Source: an uncultured Mycoplasmatota bacterium | GTDB lineage: Bacteria > Bacillota_I > Bacilli_A > RF39 > UBA660 | Assembly: GCA_900550255.1 (NCBI GenBank) | Contig: URQZ01000001.1 | Location: forward strand, 1-64,000 | DNA length: 64,000 nucleotides | Reading direction: 5' to 3' | Shown: positions 33,398 to 42,194 of the stretch, one piece after another | How positions within the stretch are numbered: the stretch's first letter is position 1 | How the letters are laid out: each line of letters starts with the position of its first letter | The notes under the pieces: generated by a model | Databases searched by the model: none | What the model was told of the DNA's origin: nothing | Seen by the model: only the letters and a program-made list of their open reading frames with translations | Made by a program: the position numbers and the translations under genes

Positions 33398-34499
33398 CTA
33401 ATTTCCCTTCTTCAAATTATCATTTATAAACATATCAATATCACCATCTAAAACTTTTAAAACATTACTTGTTTCTGTTGATGTTCGATTATCCTTTACA
33501 AGTGAATATGGATGCATAACATAGCTTCGCATTGCTGATCCAAAATTGATATCCATAACGTTTCCTTTTATTTCTTTTAAGTTCTGATCTCGTTTTTCGA
33601 TTTCTAGTTGATATAGTTTATTTTTTAATACTTCCATTGCTCTTTCTTTGTTTTGAATTTGACTACGTTCATTTTGACAAGTGACAACTATTTTAGTAGG
33701 TAAATGGGTAATTCTAACCGCACTATCAGTTGTATTTACTCCTTGTCCTCCACATCCGCTTGAACGATAAACGTCTATTCTTAAATCATTTGGATTTATT
33801 TCTATATCAATGTCATCATTTTCAAATAGTGGGGTTACATCAACGGAAGCAAATGAAGTATGACGACGATTATTTGAATCAAATGGTGATAATCTAACTA
33901 AACGATGTACTCCTTTTTCATTTTTTAAGTAGCCATAAACGTTAATTCCTTTTACAATTATTGATGCACTTTTTATTCCAGCTTCGTCACCATCTTGAAT
34001 ATCAATAACTTCTGTTTTATATCCTTTTTTTTCACACCAACGCATATACATACGGTACAACATATTAGCCCAGTCACAAGCTTCTGTTCCACCAGCTCCT
34101 GAGTGCAATTCAAGTACTGCATTTAATTTATCATATGGTCCATTTAGCAAGATGTTTATTTCTAATTCTTCTAATTCTTTTTTTATTTCTACATTTTCTG
34201 TTTCTATAAGTGAAAACATTTCTTTATCATCTTCATTTTTTAATTCATTTAGCATTTCTAAATTTGAGTTTATTTTAGTCTTTAATTCTTTTGTTTTTGA
34301 AGTTATATTTTTTAATTCATTTAATTCAGAAATCTTTTTTTCACTTTTTCTTTTATCATTCCAAAAATTTGGTTGATTAATTTCTTCTTCTAGTTTTTTA
34401 ATTTGTTTTTCTTTTGTATCTGGGTCAAAGAGACCTCCATAAGTCTTCTATTCTTTTTTGATAATCCATATATATATTTATTAATTCTGTAGTTTCCAT
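33398..34499 (-). CDS. prfB: Peptide chain release factor 2 with programmed +1 frameshift, 366 aa
   Basis: Recognises UGA and UAA. The reading frame starts at ATG 34499 (AGGAGG at 34507-34512), runs 24 codons to CTT TGA (stop 34425-34427), and resumes in the +1 frame at GAC (34424-34426), giving 24 + 342 residues, the exact family length. The site is GGAGG-TCT-CTT-TGA-C, the classical RF2 autoregulatory slippage signal with an upstream Shine-Dalgarno-like element. Downstream are the RF2 anticodon tripeptide SPF and the GGQ motif in SGCGGQGVNTTDSAV (the residue after GGQ is Gly rather than the usual His). A -10 TATAAT lies at 34523-34528. Confidence 0.95.
34427..34445 (-). promoter_or_regulatory. 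RF2 programmed frameshift site
   Basis: Minus-strand TATGGAGGTCTCTTTGAC region: the internal GGAGG lies three bases before CTT TGA C, matching the known RF2 recoding signal. Confidence 0.93.
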
Positions 34500-34584
34500 A
34501 TCATAGCCTCCTACTATACAAAATTATAACATTTTTTCATTTTTTTTTCTACCTTAAGTTATATGAATGTGTAAAGTTATGCAA

Positions 34585-34621
34585 GAAAAAAGCCAAATAT
34601 AATCTATTTGACATTTTGGCT
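34585..34621 (-). terminator. Terminator after the pilin-like gene
   Basis: AGCCAAA/TTTGGCT stem with TTTTTT on the minus strand; the coding end overlaps the first arm. Confidence 0.75.
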
Positions 34622-35269
34622 ATTATAATAATTTATCGGTTTTATCTCATCATTATTTTTAACTGCATTTTCTAAACTACAGACATTATCACTGCATATA
34701 TAATTATAATTTAAATTCATTTTTGTTCCTTGATTAAAATAAGTATTATCTAAACAATTTATATTACTATTTATTTCCTTTGCATATTCACACCAAGTTG
34801 TACCTTTAGTTGTTGTATAACTAAATCCATTTATATAGAAAGTTATGCTTTTATTTTTCTTTTTTAAATAACCTATAACTTCATCGCCAAGTTTTATTTT
34901 ACCATTTAAACCTGTATACTTTAAACTTTTATGTTTGTATTCTGAATCAATACTACTAACTTTTTTTGTTTTAATATCAATGCATACAGTTCCATTTGAC
35001 GGAGTCACTTCTTTTATTGAAAGAGTACTATTTATTTCTTTAATGGAATAACAGTTTTCCGATATTTCATCTGGAAAAGCTATATTTCCATTTTCTCTTT
35101 CCATTAAACCAGCTTCTATTTCTTCGTTAAAACTTTTAATTGAATTGACAATGGATTCATTTCTTATATTTTTTTCTAGTCTTAAAAGTGCTGGCAGTGT
35201 TATTAAAATAATAAAACTTACTATAACAATTACAGATAAAAAACTAGTTAAAGTAAAGCCTTTTTTCAT
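34604..35269 (-). CDS. Type IV pilin-like membrane protein, 221 aa
   Basis: N-terminus MKKGFTLTSFLSVIVIVSFI has the prepilin peptidase site (KKG followed by F) and the long hydrophobic helix of type IV pilins, but the conserved Glu5 of the mature protein is Ser. The exported part (about 35-221) has six cysteines (for example ENCYSIKE, TVCIDIKT, NYICSDNVCSLE) that may form disulfides. No pilus assembly genes are nearby; it is appended to the rlmN-prpC-prkC-rsgA-rpe operon, overlapping rpe by 4 bp. Function unknown. Confidence 0.65.
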   Translation of the reverse strand: MKKGFTLTSFLSVIVIVSFIILITLPALLRLEKNIRNESIVNSIKSFNEEIEAGLMERENGNIAFPDEISENCYSIKEINSTLSIKEVTPSNGTVCIDIKTKKVSSIDSEYKHKSLKYTGLNGKIKLGDEVIGYLKKKNKSITFYINGFSYTTTKGTTWCEYAKEINSNINCLDNTYFNQGTKMNLNYNYICSDNVCSLENAVKNNDEIKPINYYNSQNVK

Positions 35270-35895
35270 TTTAAATTACTCTTAATTCTATCGATAGCTG
35301 TTTTGTAGTTATTACTAGAAACAATATAACTACCAACTACAACAAGGTCAGCATCTTTAACTAGTTTAACTGTTTTATTATTAATTCCACCATCTACTTC
35401 AATTAAATAATTATAATTATATTCTCTACTTAATTTTTTTAATTCTTTTATTTTATCAGTTATATCAATAAATTTTTGACCACCATAACCAGGGTTAACA
35501 GACATTACTAAAACTAAATCAACTATGTTTAAATATGGCCTTATTTTACTTATATCAGTATCTGGTTTTATAGAGATACCAACCTTAATATTATTTTTTT
35601 TTATATGTTCTATAACTAAAACTGGGTTTTTAGTTGCCTCAACATGAAACGTAATGTATTTAGGATTTAATTCCTTATAAGTATCAATATAAGAAATTAA
35701 ATCATATGTCATTAAATGAATATCTAATGGGTGCTTTATATTTTGAAATTGTTTTTTTAATTTTTCAAAATCTTTCGTGATATTTGGTACAAATTTATTA
35801 TCCATAACATCAACGTGAATATAATCAAAATCTAATTCATCTAATTTTTTTAATTTTTCATCAGTTTTTATATCTAATATTGAAACAGATAGCAT
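35266..35895 (-). CDS. rpe: Ribulose-phosphate 3-epimerase, 209 aa
   Basis: Interconverts ribulose-5-P and xylulose-5-P. TIM barrel with YIHVDVMDNKFVPNI (metal His and Asp; Gly of MDG is Asn here), DIHLMTYD, MSVNPGYGGQKF phosphate loop and IEVDGGIN. The N-terminal SILDIKTDE lacks the usual SILSAD serine-aspartate pattern but keeps SIL. AGAGGTGA precedes the ATG at 35895, which overlaps rsgA's end. Place after rsgA matches B. subtilis. Confidence 0.92.
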   Translation of the reverse strand: MLSVSILDIKTDEKLKKLDELDFDYIHVDVMDNKFVPNITKDFEKLKKQFQNIKHPLDIHLMTYDLISYIDTYKELNPKYITFHVEATKNPVLVIEHIKKNNIKVGISIKPDTDISKIRPYLNIVDLVLVMSVNPGYGGQKFIDITDKIKELKKLSREYNYNYLIEVDGGINNKTVKLVKDADLVVVGSYIVSSNNYKTAIDRIKSNLK

Positions 35896-35899
35896 TCTA

Positions 35900-36739
35900 T
35901 CACCTCTCACGTTTATGAATAAAATTCAAATAATTTTGATAACGGCTTTCTAAAATGTCACCACTTCTAACTTTATTTTTAACTTCACATTCATCTTCTT
36001 TATCATGCATACAATCACGATATTTACATTTTTCTTTATAAAGTTCAAATTCAACAAAATTATCTCTTATATCAATATCTTTCATATCAATAAATTCAAG
36101 ACTAGAAAAACCAGGAGTATCAGCTACGAAACCATTTTCTAACTCAATCAATTCAACATGTCTAGTTGTATGTTTCCCTCGACCTAAAGCATAAGAAATA
36201 TCATCCGTTTTAATTTTTAAATTTGGATTTATATTATTTAAGAGTGTGGATTTACCAGCACCAGTTTGTCCGGTAAAAACACTTATTTTATTTTTAAATT
36301 GTTCTTTTATTTCTGAAATTTGAGTATTAATAAATACTTTATAACCAATTTTTTTATAATAATTTATATACACATCTATATCATTCTGTTCTTCTTTGTT
36401 AAGTAAATCTAATTTTGTAAAACATATTATTGGTTCAATATTATTAAACTCTATTATATCTATCAATTTATCTAATAAATTGGTCGAAAAATTAGGGTGT
36501 TTAACACTTGTTATAATAAATGCTTGATCGATATTAGCAACAGGAGGCCTTACTAGTTCATTTTTTCTTTTTTTGACCTCCAAAATATAATTGTTAATAT
36601 CATCAAATACAACCTGATCTCCAACAAGAGGTGAAATCTTTAATTTTCTAAATTTACCTCTACTTTTACAGATGTATTTTTTATTATTACTTAAAACAGT
36701 ATAATCATTACTAATTAATTTAATAATTTTTCCTTCCAT
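35900..36739 (-). CDS. rsgA: Ribosome small subunit GTPase RsgA, 279 aa
   Basis: Circularly permuted GTPase in 30S maturation. N-terminal OB fold (1-65), G4 ICFTKLDL before G1 TGQTGAGKSTLLNN, then G3 VADTPGFSSLEF, and the C-terminal zinc site CKYRDCMHDKEDECEVK with Cys-Cys-His-Cys ligands. Starts 3 bp after prkC. Confidence 0.96.
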   Translation of the reverse strand: MEGKIIKLISNDYTVLSNNKKYICKSRGKFRKLKISPLVGDQVVFDDINNYILEVKKRKNELVRPPVANIDQAFIITSVKHPNFSTNLLDKLIDIIEFNNIEPIICFTKLDLLNKEEQNDIDVYINYYKKIGYKVFINTQISEIKEQFKNKISVFTGQTGAGKSTLLNNINPNLKIKTDDISYALGRGKHTTRHVELIELENGFVADTPGFSSLEFIDMKDIDIRDNFVEFELYKEKCKYRDCMHDKEDECEVKNKVRSGDILESRYQNYLNFIHKRER

Positions 36740-36742
36740 AGG

Positions 36743-38671
36743 CTACTCTGAATCAGCTTCCTTTACTTCTACAACAATCGAATTGCTTTTTCCGTTACTA
36801 GAAGTTACAGTAATAGTTGCTGTTCCTTTACCTTTGGCTACTATAGTACCATTATTTACGGTTGCAACTCCTGTATTACTACTTTTCCATGTAAGTGTTT
36901 TATCTGTTGCGTTGCTTGGATTTATAGTTGCACCAATTGTTACAGTATCACCTACCACTAAACTTTGATCACCACGATTTAAAGTAATTGAATTTACTGC
37001 TACTTCAGGAATTTTTTTAGCAACTGTAACTTTTAGTGTAACACCACTTACAACTTTACTTCCTGCTGTTCTATTTTGATAAATAATTGATCCTTCTTTG
37101 GCATCATTTGTCTCTTTTTCAATTGTTTCTAAAGTAATATTATTTTTATCACAGAAAGCTTGAACTTTTTCTAATGTATATCCTTCATTAACAAAATCAG
37201 GATAAACAGTTACCATTTTTACAACTGTTAATACAATTGTATCTCCTTTTTTTATTTTTTCGCCTTCTTTAATACTTTGTTCAATAATTGTTCCTTCTTC
37301 TAAATTATCATCAGTTGAATGTTCTTCTTCTTTTATTTCAACTATTATTCCTTTTTTCTCCAATTTCTTTTTCAATTTCTTATAATCTGTTCCTGTATAA
37401 TCTTTTACTTTAACACTCTCTTCTCCTTTAGAAACAATCAATTTTACTTTAGTACCTTTTTTAATTGATTTTCCCTTACCAGGAGATGTATTAATTACTT
37501 TTCCTTTTTTAACTTCATCGCTATATTCCTTTTTTTGTTTTGAATCAACTTTCAATCCTTCATCTTTTAAAGTTTCTTTAGCCTTTTCAACACTCATTTT
37601 TGAAACATCTGGAATAGTTATCTCTCTACCTCCAGTTATTTTTGGAATAATAAAGAAAACAATTAGGGTAATTAAAATTAATCCGCCTAAGATAGAACCT
37701 GCTATAATTAAAGCTTTATTTGTCTTTTTGTCTTCTTCCTCTTCATTTACTTTATCAGCATTTCTTTTAAGACGTGAATTAGTTATTCCTTTTTCTTCAA
37801 ATTCAGATTCAGGATATTCATATACCCATTTTTCTTCATTTTTTCTTTCTTCACTCAAAACCGTTTTTAAATCATCATGCATATCCTTAGCTGTTTTATA
37901 ACGATTTTTAGGATTTTTAGCTGTAGCTTTTAAAATTACATTTTCAACACTTTGAGGAATATCAGGATTTATTTCACAAACACTTGGTATTTTATCTTTC
38001 ATTTGTTTAATAGCAATCTCAACAGCATTTTCACCTTTAAATGGAAGTTTACCTACTAATAATTCATACATTAAAATACCAGCTGAATAAATATCACTTT
38101 GAACAGTTGATCCTGTTCCATTTGCTTGTTCTGGAGGTAAGTAATGAACTGATCCCATTACTGAATTAGTTTGCGTTAATTCATTACTATTTAAAGCCAT
38201 AGCAATACCAAAATCTGTTATTTTAACTTGTCCATCATCTAATATTAAAATGTTTTGAGGTTTAATATCACGATGAATTATATAACTCTCATGAGCACAC
38301 ATAAGCCCACTAGTTACTTGTAACATAATATCAATTGTTTCTGATAGAGTTAATGCTCCACGTTTTTTTATTAAACTTTTTAATGTTTTTCCTTCAACAT
38401 ATTCCATAACAATAAAGTAATTACCATCATCTTCTCCAACGTCATACATTTCAACTATGTTTGGATGTGAAAGACTACTAGCTGCAATAGCTTCTCTTTG
38501 AAATCTCCTTACAAATTTCTCATCACCAGCTAAATCACCACGTAAAATTTTAACGGCAACTTCACGATCAAGGATTAAATCACGAGCTAAATAGACATTA
38601 GCCATTCCTCCTTCACCAATACTTCTTATTATTTCATAACGATCGTTTATTTTTTGACCTCTTGTTATCAT
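36743..38671 (-). CDS. prkC: PASTA Ser/Thr kinase PrkC with C-terminal Big_2 domain, 642 aa
   Basis: Membrane kinase sensing peptidoglycan fragments. Kinase domain 12-270: glycine loop IGEGGMANVY, Lys41, catalytic HRDIKPQN (Asp135), DFG 153-155, activation loop TQTNSVMGSVHYLPPEQ. Juxtamembrane acidic linker, one membrane segment (319-343), three PASTA repeats (about 350-415, 419-484, 486-551), then an immunoglobulin-like Big_2 domain (558-636; INPSNATDKTLTWKSSN, TATITVTS). The last is unusual for PrkC. Overlaps prpC by 4 bp (ATGA). Germination and wall signalling are the family roles. Confidence 0.95.
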   Translation of the reverse strand: MITRGQKINDRYEIIRSIGEGGMANVYLARDLILDREVAVKILRGDLAGDEKFVRRFQREAIAASSLSHPNIVEMYDVGEDDGNYFIVMEYVEGKTLKSLIKKRGALTLSETIDIMLQVTSGLMCAHESYIIHRDIKPQNILILDDGQVKITDFGIAMALNSNELTQTNSVMGSVHYLPPEQANGTGSTVQSDIYSAGILMYELLVGKLPFKGENAVEIAIKQMKDKIPSVCEINPDIPQSVENVILKATAKNPKNRYKTAKDMHDDLKTVLSEERKNEEKWVYEYPESEFEEKGITNSRLKRNADKVNEEEEDKKTNKALIIAGSILGGLILITLIVFFIIPKITGGREITIPDVSKMSVEKAKETLKDEGLKVDSKQKKEYSDEVKKGKVINTSPGKGKSIKKGTKVKLIVSKGEESVKVKDYTGTDYKKLKKKLEKKGIIVEIKEEEHSTDDNLEEGTIIEQSIKEGEKIKKGDTIVLTVVKMVTVYPDFVNEGYTLEKVQAFCDKNNITLETIEKETNDAKEGSIIYQNRTAGSKVVSGVTLKVTVAKKIPEVAVNSITLNRGDQSLVVGDTVTIGATINPSNATDKTLTWKSSNTGVATVNNGTIVAKGKGTATITVTSSNGKSNSIVVEVKEADSE

Positions 38672-39405
38672 TGTGCACCACCTTTATCTAAATAAGCAAT
38701 AGAAATATTATCATTTCCACCACGATTATTACATTTACATATTAATTTTTTCAATTTATCTTCAATTTCTAAATCACTACTTAAAACTTTCATTATTTGT
38801 TCATTTTCTAACATATTTGTAAGTCCATCACTACATAAAACAATTCCATCTATATCTGTTTCAACATCAAAGATATCCATTTCAACATTTGTTACAGCAC
38901 CAAGTGCTTTCATAAGAACATTTTTTCTTGGATGATCTTTTGCTTCTTCTTCAGTTAATTCTCCTGATTTAACAAGTAGATTAACTAAAGTATGATCAAC
39001 TGTTACTTTATGTAATTTATTGTTTTTAACAACAAATCCTGATGAATCACCTATATTTCCAAAAAGAAGAAAATCATTTGTTAGAACAGCTGTTACTAAA
39101 GTTGTACCCATTCCTTTACTCTCTGGATGAGATTCTGTATATTGGTAAATCAAAGCATTTATTTCACTAAAAGCTTCCTGTAACCAATTAAAGGCATCTT
39201 CTTTATTTCCAACTGTACTCATTTCTCTAAATCTTTTACCAATATGTGTAATAGCAATAGAAGAAGCTACTTCTCCAGCTAAATGTCCTCCCATTCCATC
39301 TGCAACAGCAAGAAGGATTTCTTTATTAGCATTTTCAGTTATTACAACACTATCTTCATTATGATCACGTACTTTTCCGGGATCTGTTAAATAACTATAT
39401 TTCAT
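38668..39405 (-). CDS. prpC: PP2C-family Ser/Thr phosphatase PrpC, 245 aa
   Basis: Metal-dependent phosphatase that reverses PrkC phosphorylation. Motifs: RDHNEDSVVI, VADGMGGHLAGEVAS, LFGNIGDSSGFVV, VLCSDGLTNML, NRGGNDNISIAY. AAAGGAG before the ATG. Located between rlmN and prkC as in B. subtilis. Confidence 0.96.
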   Translation of the reverse strand: MKYSYLTDPGKVRDHNEDSVVITENANKEILLAVADGMGGHLAGEVASSIAITHIGKRFREMSTVGNKEDAFNWLQEAFSEINALIYQYTESHPESKGMGTTLVTAVLTNDFLLFGNIGDSSGFVVKNNKLHKVTVDHTLVNLLVKSGELTEEEAKDHPRKNVLMKALGAVTNVEMDIFDVETDIDGIVLCSDGLTNMLENEQIMKVLSSDLEIEDKLKKLICKCNNRGGNDNISIAYLDKGGAQ

Positions 39406-39408
39406 TTT

Positions 39409-40431
39409 TTAACTCCTTTCATGGTTTGCTCTTAGTTGTCCACATGCAGCCATAACCTCACTACCAAATTCTCTTCTAATAGTTACATTTATGTTATTTT
39501 TTTTCAAAATATCATAAAATTTCAAAATCTGTTTCTTATCACTTTTTTTATATTCTATATGACTTGTTTCATTATATGGAATTAAATTAACATAAGCATT
39601 CATTTTATTAATTAATCTTGCAAGTTCAATCGCATTTTCTTCTTTATCATTAACACCTTTTAATAATATATATTCAAAAGTAACTCTTCTATTTGTTTTT
39701 TCTATATATTCTTTTAAAACTTCGATTAAATTCTTAAGAGGATATGCTTTATTAATTGGCATTAACCTACTTCGAAGTTCATCATTTGAAGCATGAAGTG
39801 AAATAGCTAGATTAACTTGTTTACCATTGTTTATAAAATCTTTAATCTTAGGAATTATTCCACAAGTCGATACTGTTATGTGACGAGCTCCTATATCAAT
39901 ACCTTTACCACTATTAATAATATCAATAAACTTAATAATATTATCATAGTTATCAAAAGGTTCTCCTATTCCCATTAAAACAACATGAGAAATTCTAGTA
40001 TTTTGATCATCTTCAATTGCAAGGATTTGTAACACCATTTCATGAACTTCTAAATTACGAACCTTTTTTAGTCGGCCACTTTCACAAAAAGTACACCCCA
40101 TATTACATCCTACTTGTGTTGATACACATAGGCTATTTCCGTAATCATGATTCATTAAAACAGCTTCCACTTTTTCACAATCATTTAATTCAAATAAATA
40201 TTTAGTAACATCCTTACCAACTTTTTTATCAATAATTTTGAGTTTATCTAAATTAAAGTCTTCTTCTATTTTATTTAAAGTTTCTTTTTTTACATTTGTC
40301 ATTTCTTGAAAACTAGAAACTCGTTTTTTATAAAGCCATTCAAAAACTTGAATTGCCTTAAATTTTTTATCGCCAATACTGATAAAATATGTTTCTAAAT
40401 CTGATAATGTCATTCCATATATATTTTTCAT
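39409..40431 (-). CDS. rlmN: Dual-specificity RNA methyltransferase RlmN, 340 aa
   Basis: Radical SAM enzyme methylating A2503 of 23S rRNA and A37 of some tRNAs. Cluster motif CNMGCTFCESG, SAM block MGIGEPFDN, and C-terminal catalytic cysteine in AACGQLRA. AAGGTGA before the ATG. A clear -10 TATAAT (40448-40453) lies between the upstream terminator and the start. First gene of rlmN-prpC-prkC-rsgA-rpe-pilin-like. Confidence 0.96.
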   Translation of the reverse strand: MKNIYGMTLSDLETYFISIGDKKFKAIQVFEWLYKKRVSSFQEMTNVKKETLNKIEEDFNLDKLKIIDKKVGKDVTKYLFELNDCEKVEAVLMNHDYGNSLCVSTQVGCNMGCTFCESGRLKKVRNLEVHEMVLQILAIEDDQNTRISHVVLMGIGEPFDNYDNIIKFIDIINSGKGIDIGARHITVSTCGIIPKIKDFINNGKQVNLAISLHASNDELRSRLMPINKAYPLKNLIEVLKEYIEKTNRRVTFEYILLKGVNDKEENAIELARLINKMNAYVNLIPYNETSHIEYKKSDKKQILKFYDILKKNNINVTIRREFGSEVMAACGQLRANHERS

Positions 40432-40447
40432 ATGTTCACCTTCTTTA

Positions 40448-40453
40448 ATTATA
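40448..40453 (-). promoter_or_regulatory. -10 element of the rlmN operon
   Basis: TATAAT on the minus strand, 17 bp downstream of only a weak -35 within the preceding terminator. Confidence 0.5.
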
Positions 40454-40462
40454 GCAAAATTG

Positions 40463-40494
40463 TAAAAAAAATGATATATTTAAATATCATTTTT
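40463..40494 (-). terminator. Terminator of the zinc-ribbon nuclease gene
   Basis: AAAATGATAT/ATATCATTTT stem and poly-T on the minus strand, about 50 bp after the stop. Confidence 0.85.
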
Positions 40495-40542
40495 AAGAAA
40501 GTTTATTATTTATATTTTTCTTGACATAAAATAGTGTAAAGT

Positions 40543-42153
40543 TTAGTTCAAACTGTTATGTATTCTACTTAAGACATTTTCTAAATATTTATTAATATCC
40601 AAATTGATATTATTCTTTAAAGTCATCGTAATATTACATATTTTAACCGGTACACATTTTTTACTTTTAGTTATGAAAATAGCTGTTTTTTCTGATCCTG
40701 CTCTTACATCATAAATACTTAATTCATTAAAATCAGAATGCCAATAAGAAATTAAATTTGGATATAAATCGCCTAAACTATTATTTTCATTTGCTTTTTT
40801 ACCTTGTTTAGAACAAGATGGACAACTTTCTTTCTTAGTTCTTATTCTATTACTCATAGTCATTTGATATTCCTTTCCACAATTTGAACAAATCCAATTA
40901 AATCTAAAATAGTTATTAGTTGCTTTAAACATGGAAGGAGTTAAATTTCCGTTTTTATTATAATTCCAATCTTTAGAATATATAGGATATTTATCTTCAA
41001 AACTATCTTCTACTTCATTTTTAATATAATTATTTAAAATATCAATAGTATCACGTTCGATATTAATATTAGGATATGTAATACTATTTGGATCCAATTT
41101 TCGAAGTAAATTATATATTATATCATTAAATTTTTCATATGTTTTTTTACTGGAAATAAAATTAGGAATTACAATATAGTTTATTAATTGATGATTTATT
41201 TTATCATCATATTCTTGAATAGAATAAACTTTATAATATTCAGCTAAATTTAAGAGTTTTTCTTTATCTTTTTTATCTTTTTGTTTATGATAATATTTAG
41301 TACTTACCTCTATAGCTATTTTTTTACTGGGAATAAAAATATCAATTTCTTTATTTGTTTTAGAATCAATAATGCGGTTTTCAGCATCAAAAAAACATTT
41401 CTTAATATAAAAATATATTGTTTGCTCTAAAAAAGAAGTTTTATATTGATTAAAACATATAGGACATCCCCTATTTAAGAAAATTTTATTGTTGATACGA
41501 CATTGATAGTGATGATTTTTACGACACTTCCACCACACTTTTTCATTACTAGAGCCAAGATATTCTTCAGGATTTTTTTCATTTCTTCCATAATCCCATT
41601 CCTTTATTATTTCAGGATATCTTACTTTTAAATTATTCCATTCATTTACCGTTTTATTTTTTCCGTTTGAACATTTTGGACATTTATAGTTATCGATATA
41701 TCTTATAAAATCCTTTATCGTTCTAGGTGTTTGTTCTCTATAATCGCATTCTATATTTTTACACTTTAAATAAAATTTTTCATGTGTGTGAGGGGAAAGA
41801 CTTTTAGGATCTATTTTGTTTTTTTCTTCATCCCAATAATCTAGTATTTTACTATACTTAGTTGTGGGATTATAATATTTAGAAATTTTCGTTCCCTTGC
41901 AATAAGGACAATAAGTAATTTCTTTTTGTTTTTTTATAACGTTATATTCACCTTTTGATAAACGATTCATTTTATTCATCTTTCCAGTCCATTCCATATT
42001 ACAACTTTGACATTTAAAAAAGTATTTTTTTGTTCCTGAATAATATATTTCATTTGGTTTTTCTTTATTTTTTTCTCTATTATACAGTTTTAATAGTTCT
42101 AATTTATTATTAGTTTTACAAAAATATTCAAAGCTCTGATTTTTTCCCATCAT
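40543..42153 (-). CDS. Zinc-ribbon repeat protein with PD-(D/E)XK-like nuclease core, 536 aa
   Basis: Repeated modules of the DUF4379 type (a W-D/N-x(4)-N-x(3)-P motif followed by a CxxC...CPxC ribbon) are seen at about 20-87, 103-163, 182-233 and 395-455, plus a degenerate one at 465-515. Between modules 3 and 4, residues 240-316 look like a PD-(D/E)XK or Vsr-like nuclease: FLEQTIYFYIKK (Glu243), NKEIDIFIPSKKIAIEVS (Asp271, Glu282-Val-Ser) and KYYHKQKDKKDKEK. This is known from domain style, not from a search. Possible DNA repair, homing or defence nuclease. It sits between rnc and rlmN, with its own terminator and GGAG site. Confidence 0.7.
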   Translation of the reverse strand: MMGKNQSFEYFCKTNNKLELLKLYNREKNKEKPNEIYYSGTKKYFFKCQSCNMEWTGKMNKMNRLSKGEYNVIKKQKEITYCPYCKGTKISKYYNPTTKYSKILDYWDEEKNKIDPKSLSPHTHEKFYLKCKNIECDYREQTPRTIKDFIRYIDNYKCPKCSNGKNKTVNEWNNLKVRYPEIIKEWDYGRNEKNPEEYLGSSNEKVWWKCRKNHHYQCRINNKIFLNRGCPICFNQYKTSFLEQTIYFYIKKCFFDAENRIIDSKTNKEIDIFIPSKKIAIEVSTKYYHKQKDKKDKEKLLNLAEYYKVYSIQEYDDKINHQLINYIVIPNFISSKKTYEKFNDIIYNLLRKLDPNSITYPNINIERDTIDILNNYIKNEVEDSFEDKYPIYSKDWNYNKNGNLTPSMFKATNNYFRFNWICSNCGKEYQMTMSNRIRTKKESCPSCSKQGKKANENNSLGDLYPNLISYWHSDFNELSIYDVRAGSEKTAIFITKSKKCVPVKICNITMTLKNNINLDINKYLENVLSRIHNSLN

Positions 42154-42168
42154 TTTCTCCTTTCATTT

Positions 42169-42194
42169 AAAAAAAATCAGTTTTAACTGATTTT
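42169..42194 (-). terminator. rnc terminator
   Basis: AAAATCAGTT/AACTGATTTT stem with eight T on the minus strand; overlaps the rnc 3' end. Confidence 0.9.

Noticed and set aside
33398..34499. prfB as a frameshifted pseudogene
   Set aside because: The break is at the canonical RF2 recoding site and the total length is exactly that of RF2.
40521..40550. TTGACA on the plus strand as a promoter
   Set aside because: No acceptable -10 at 16-18 bp and no plus-strand gene follows.
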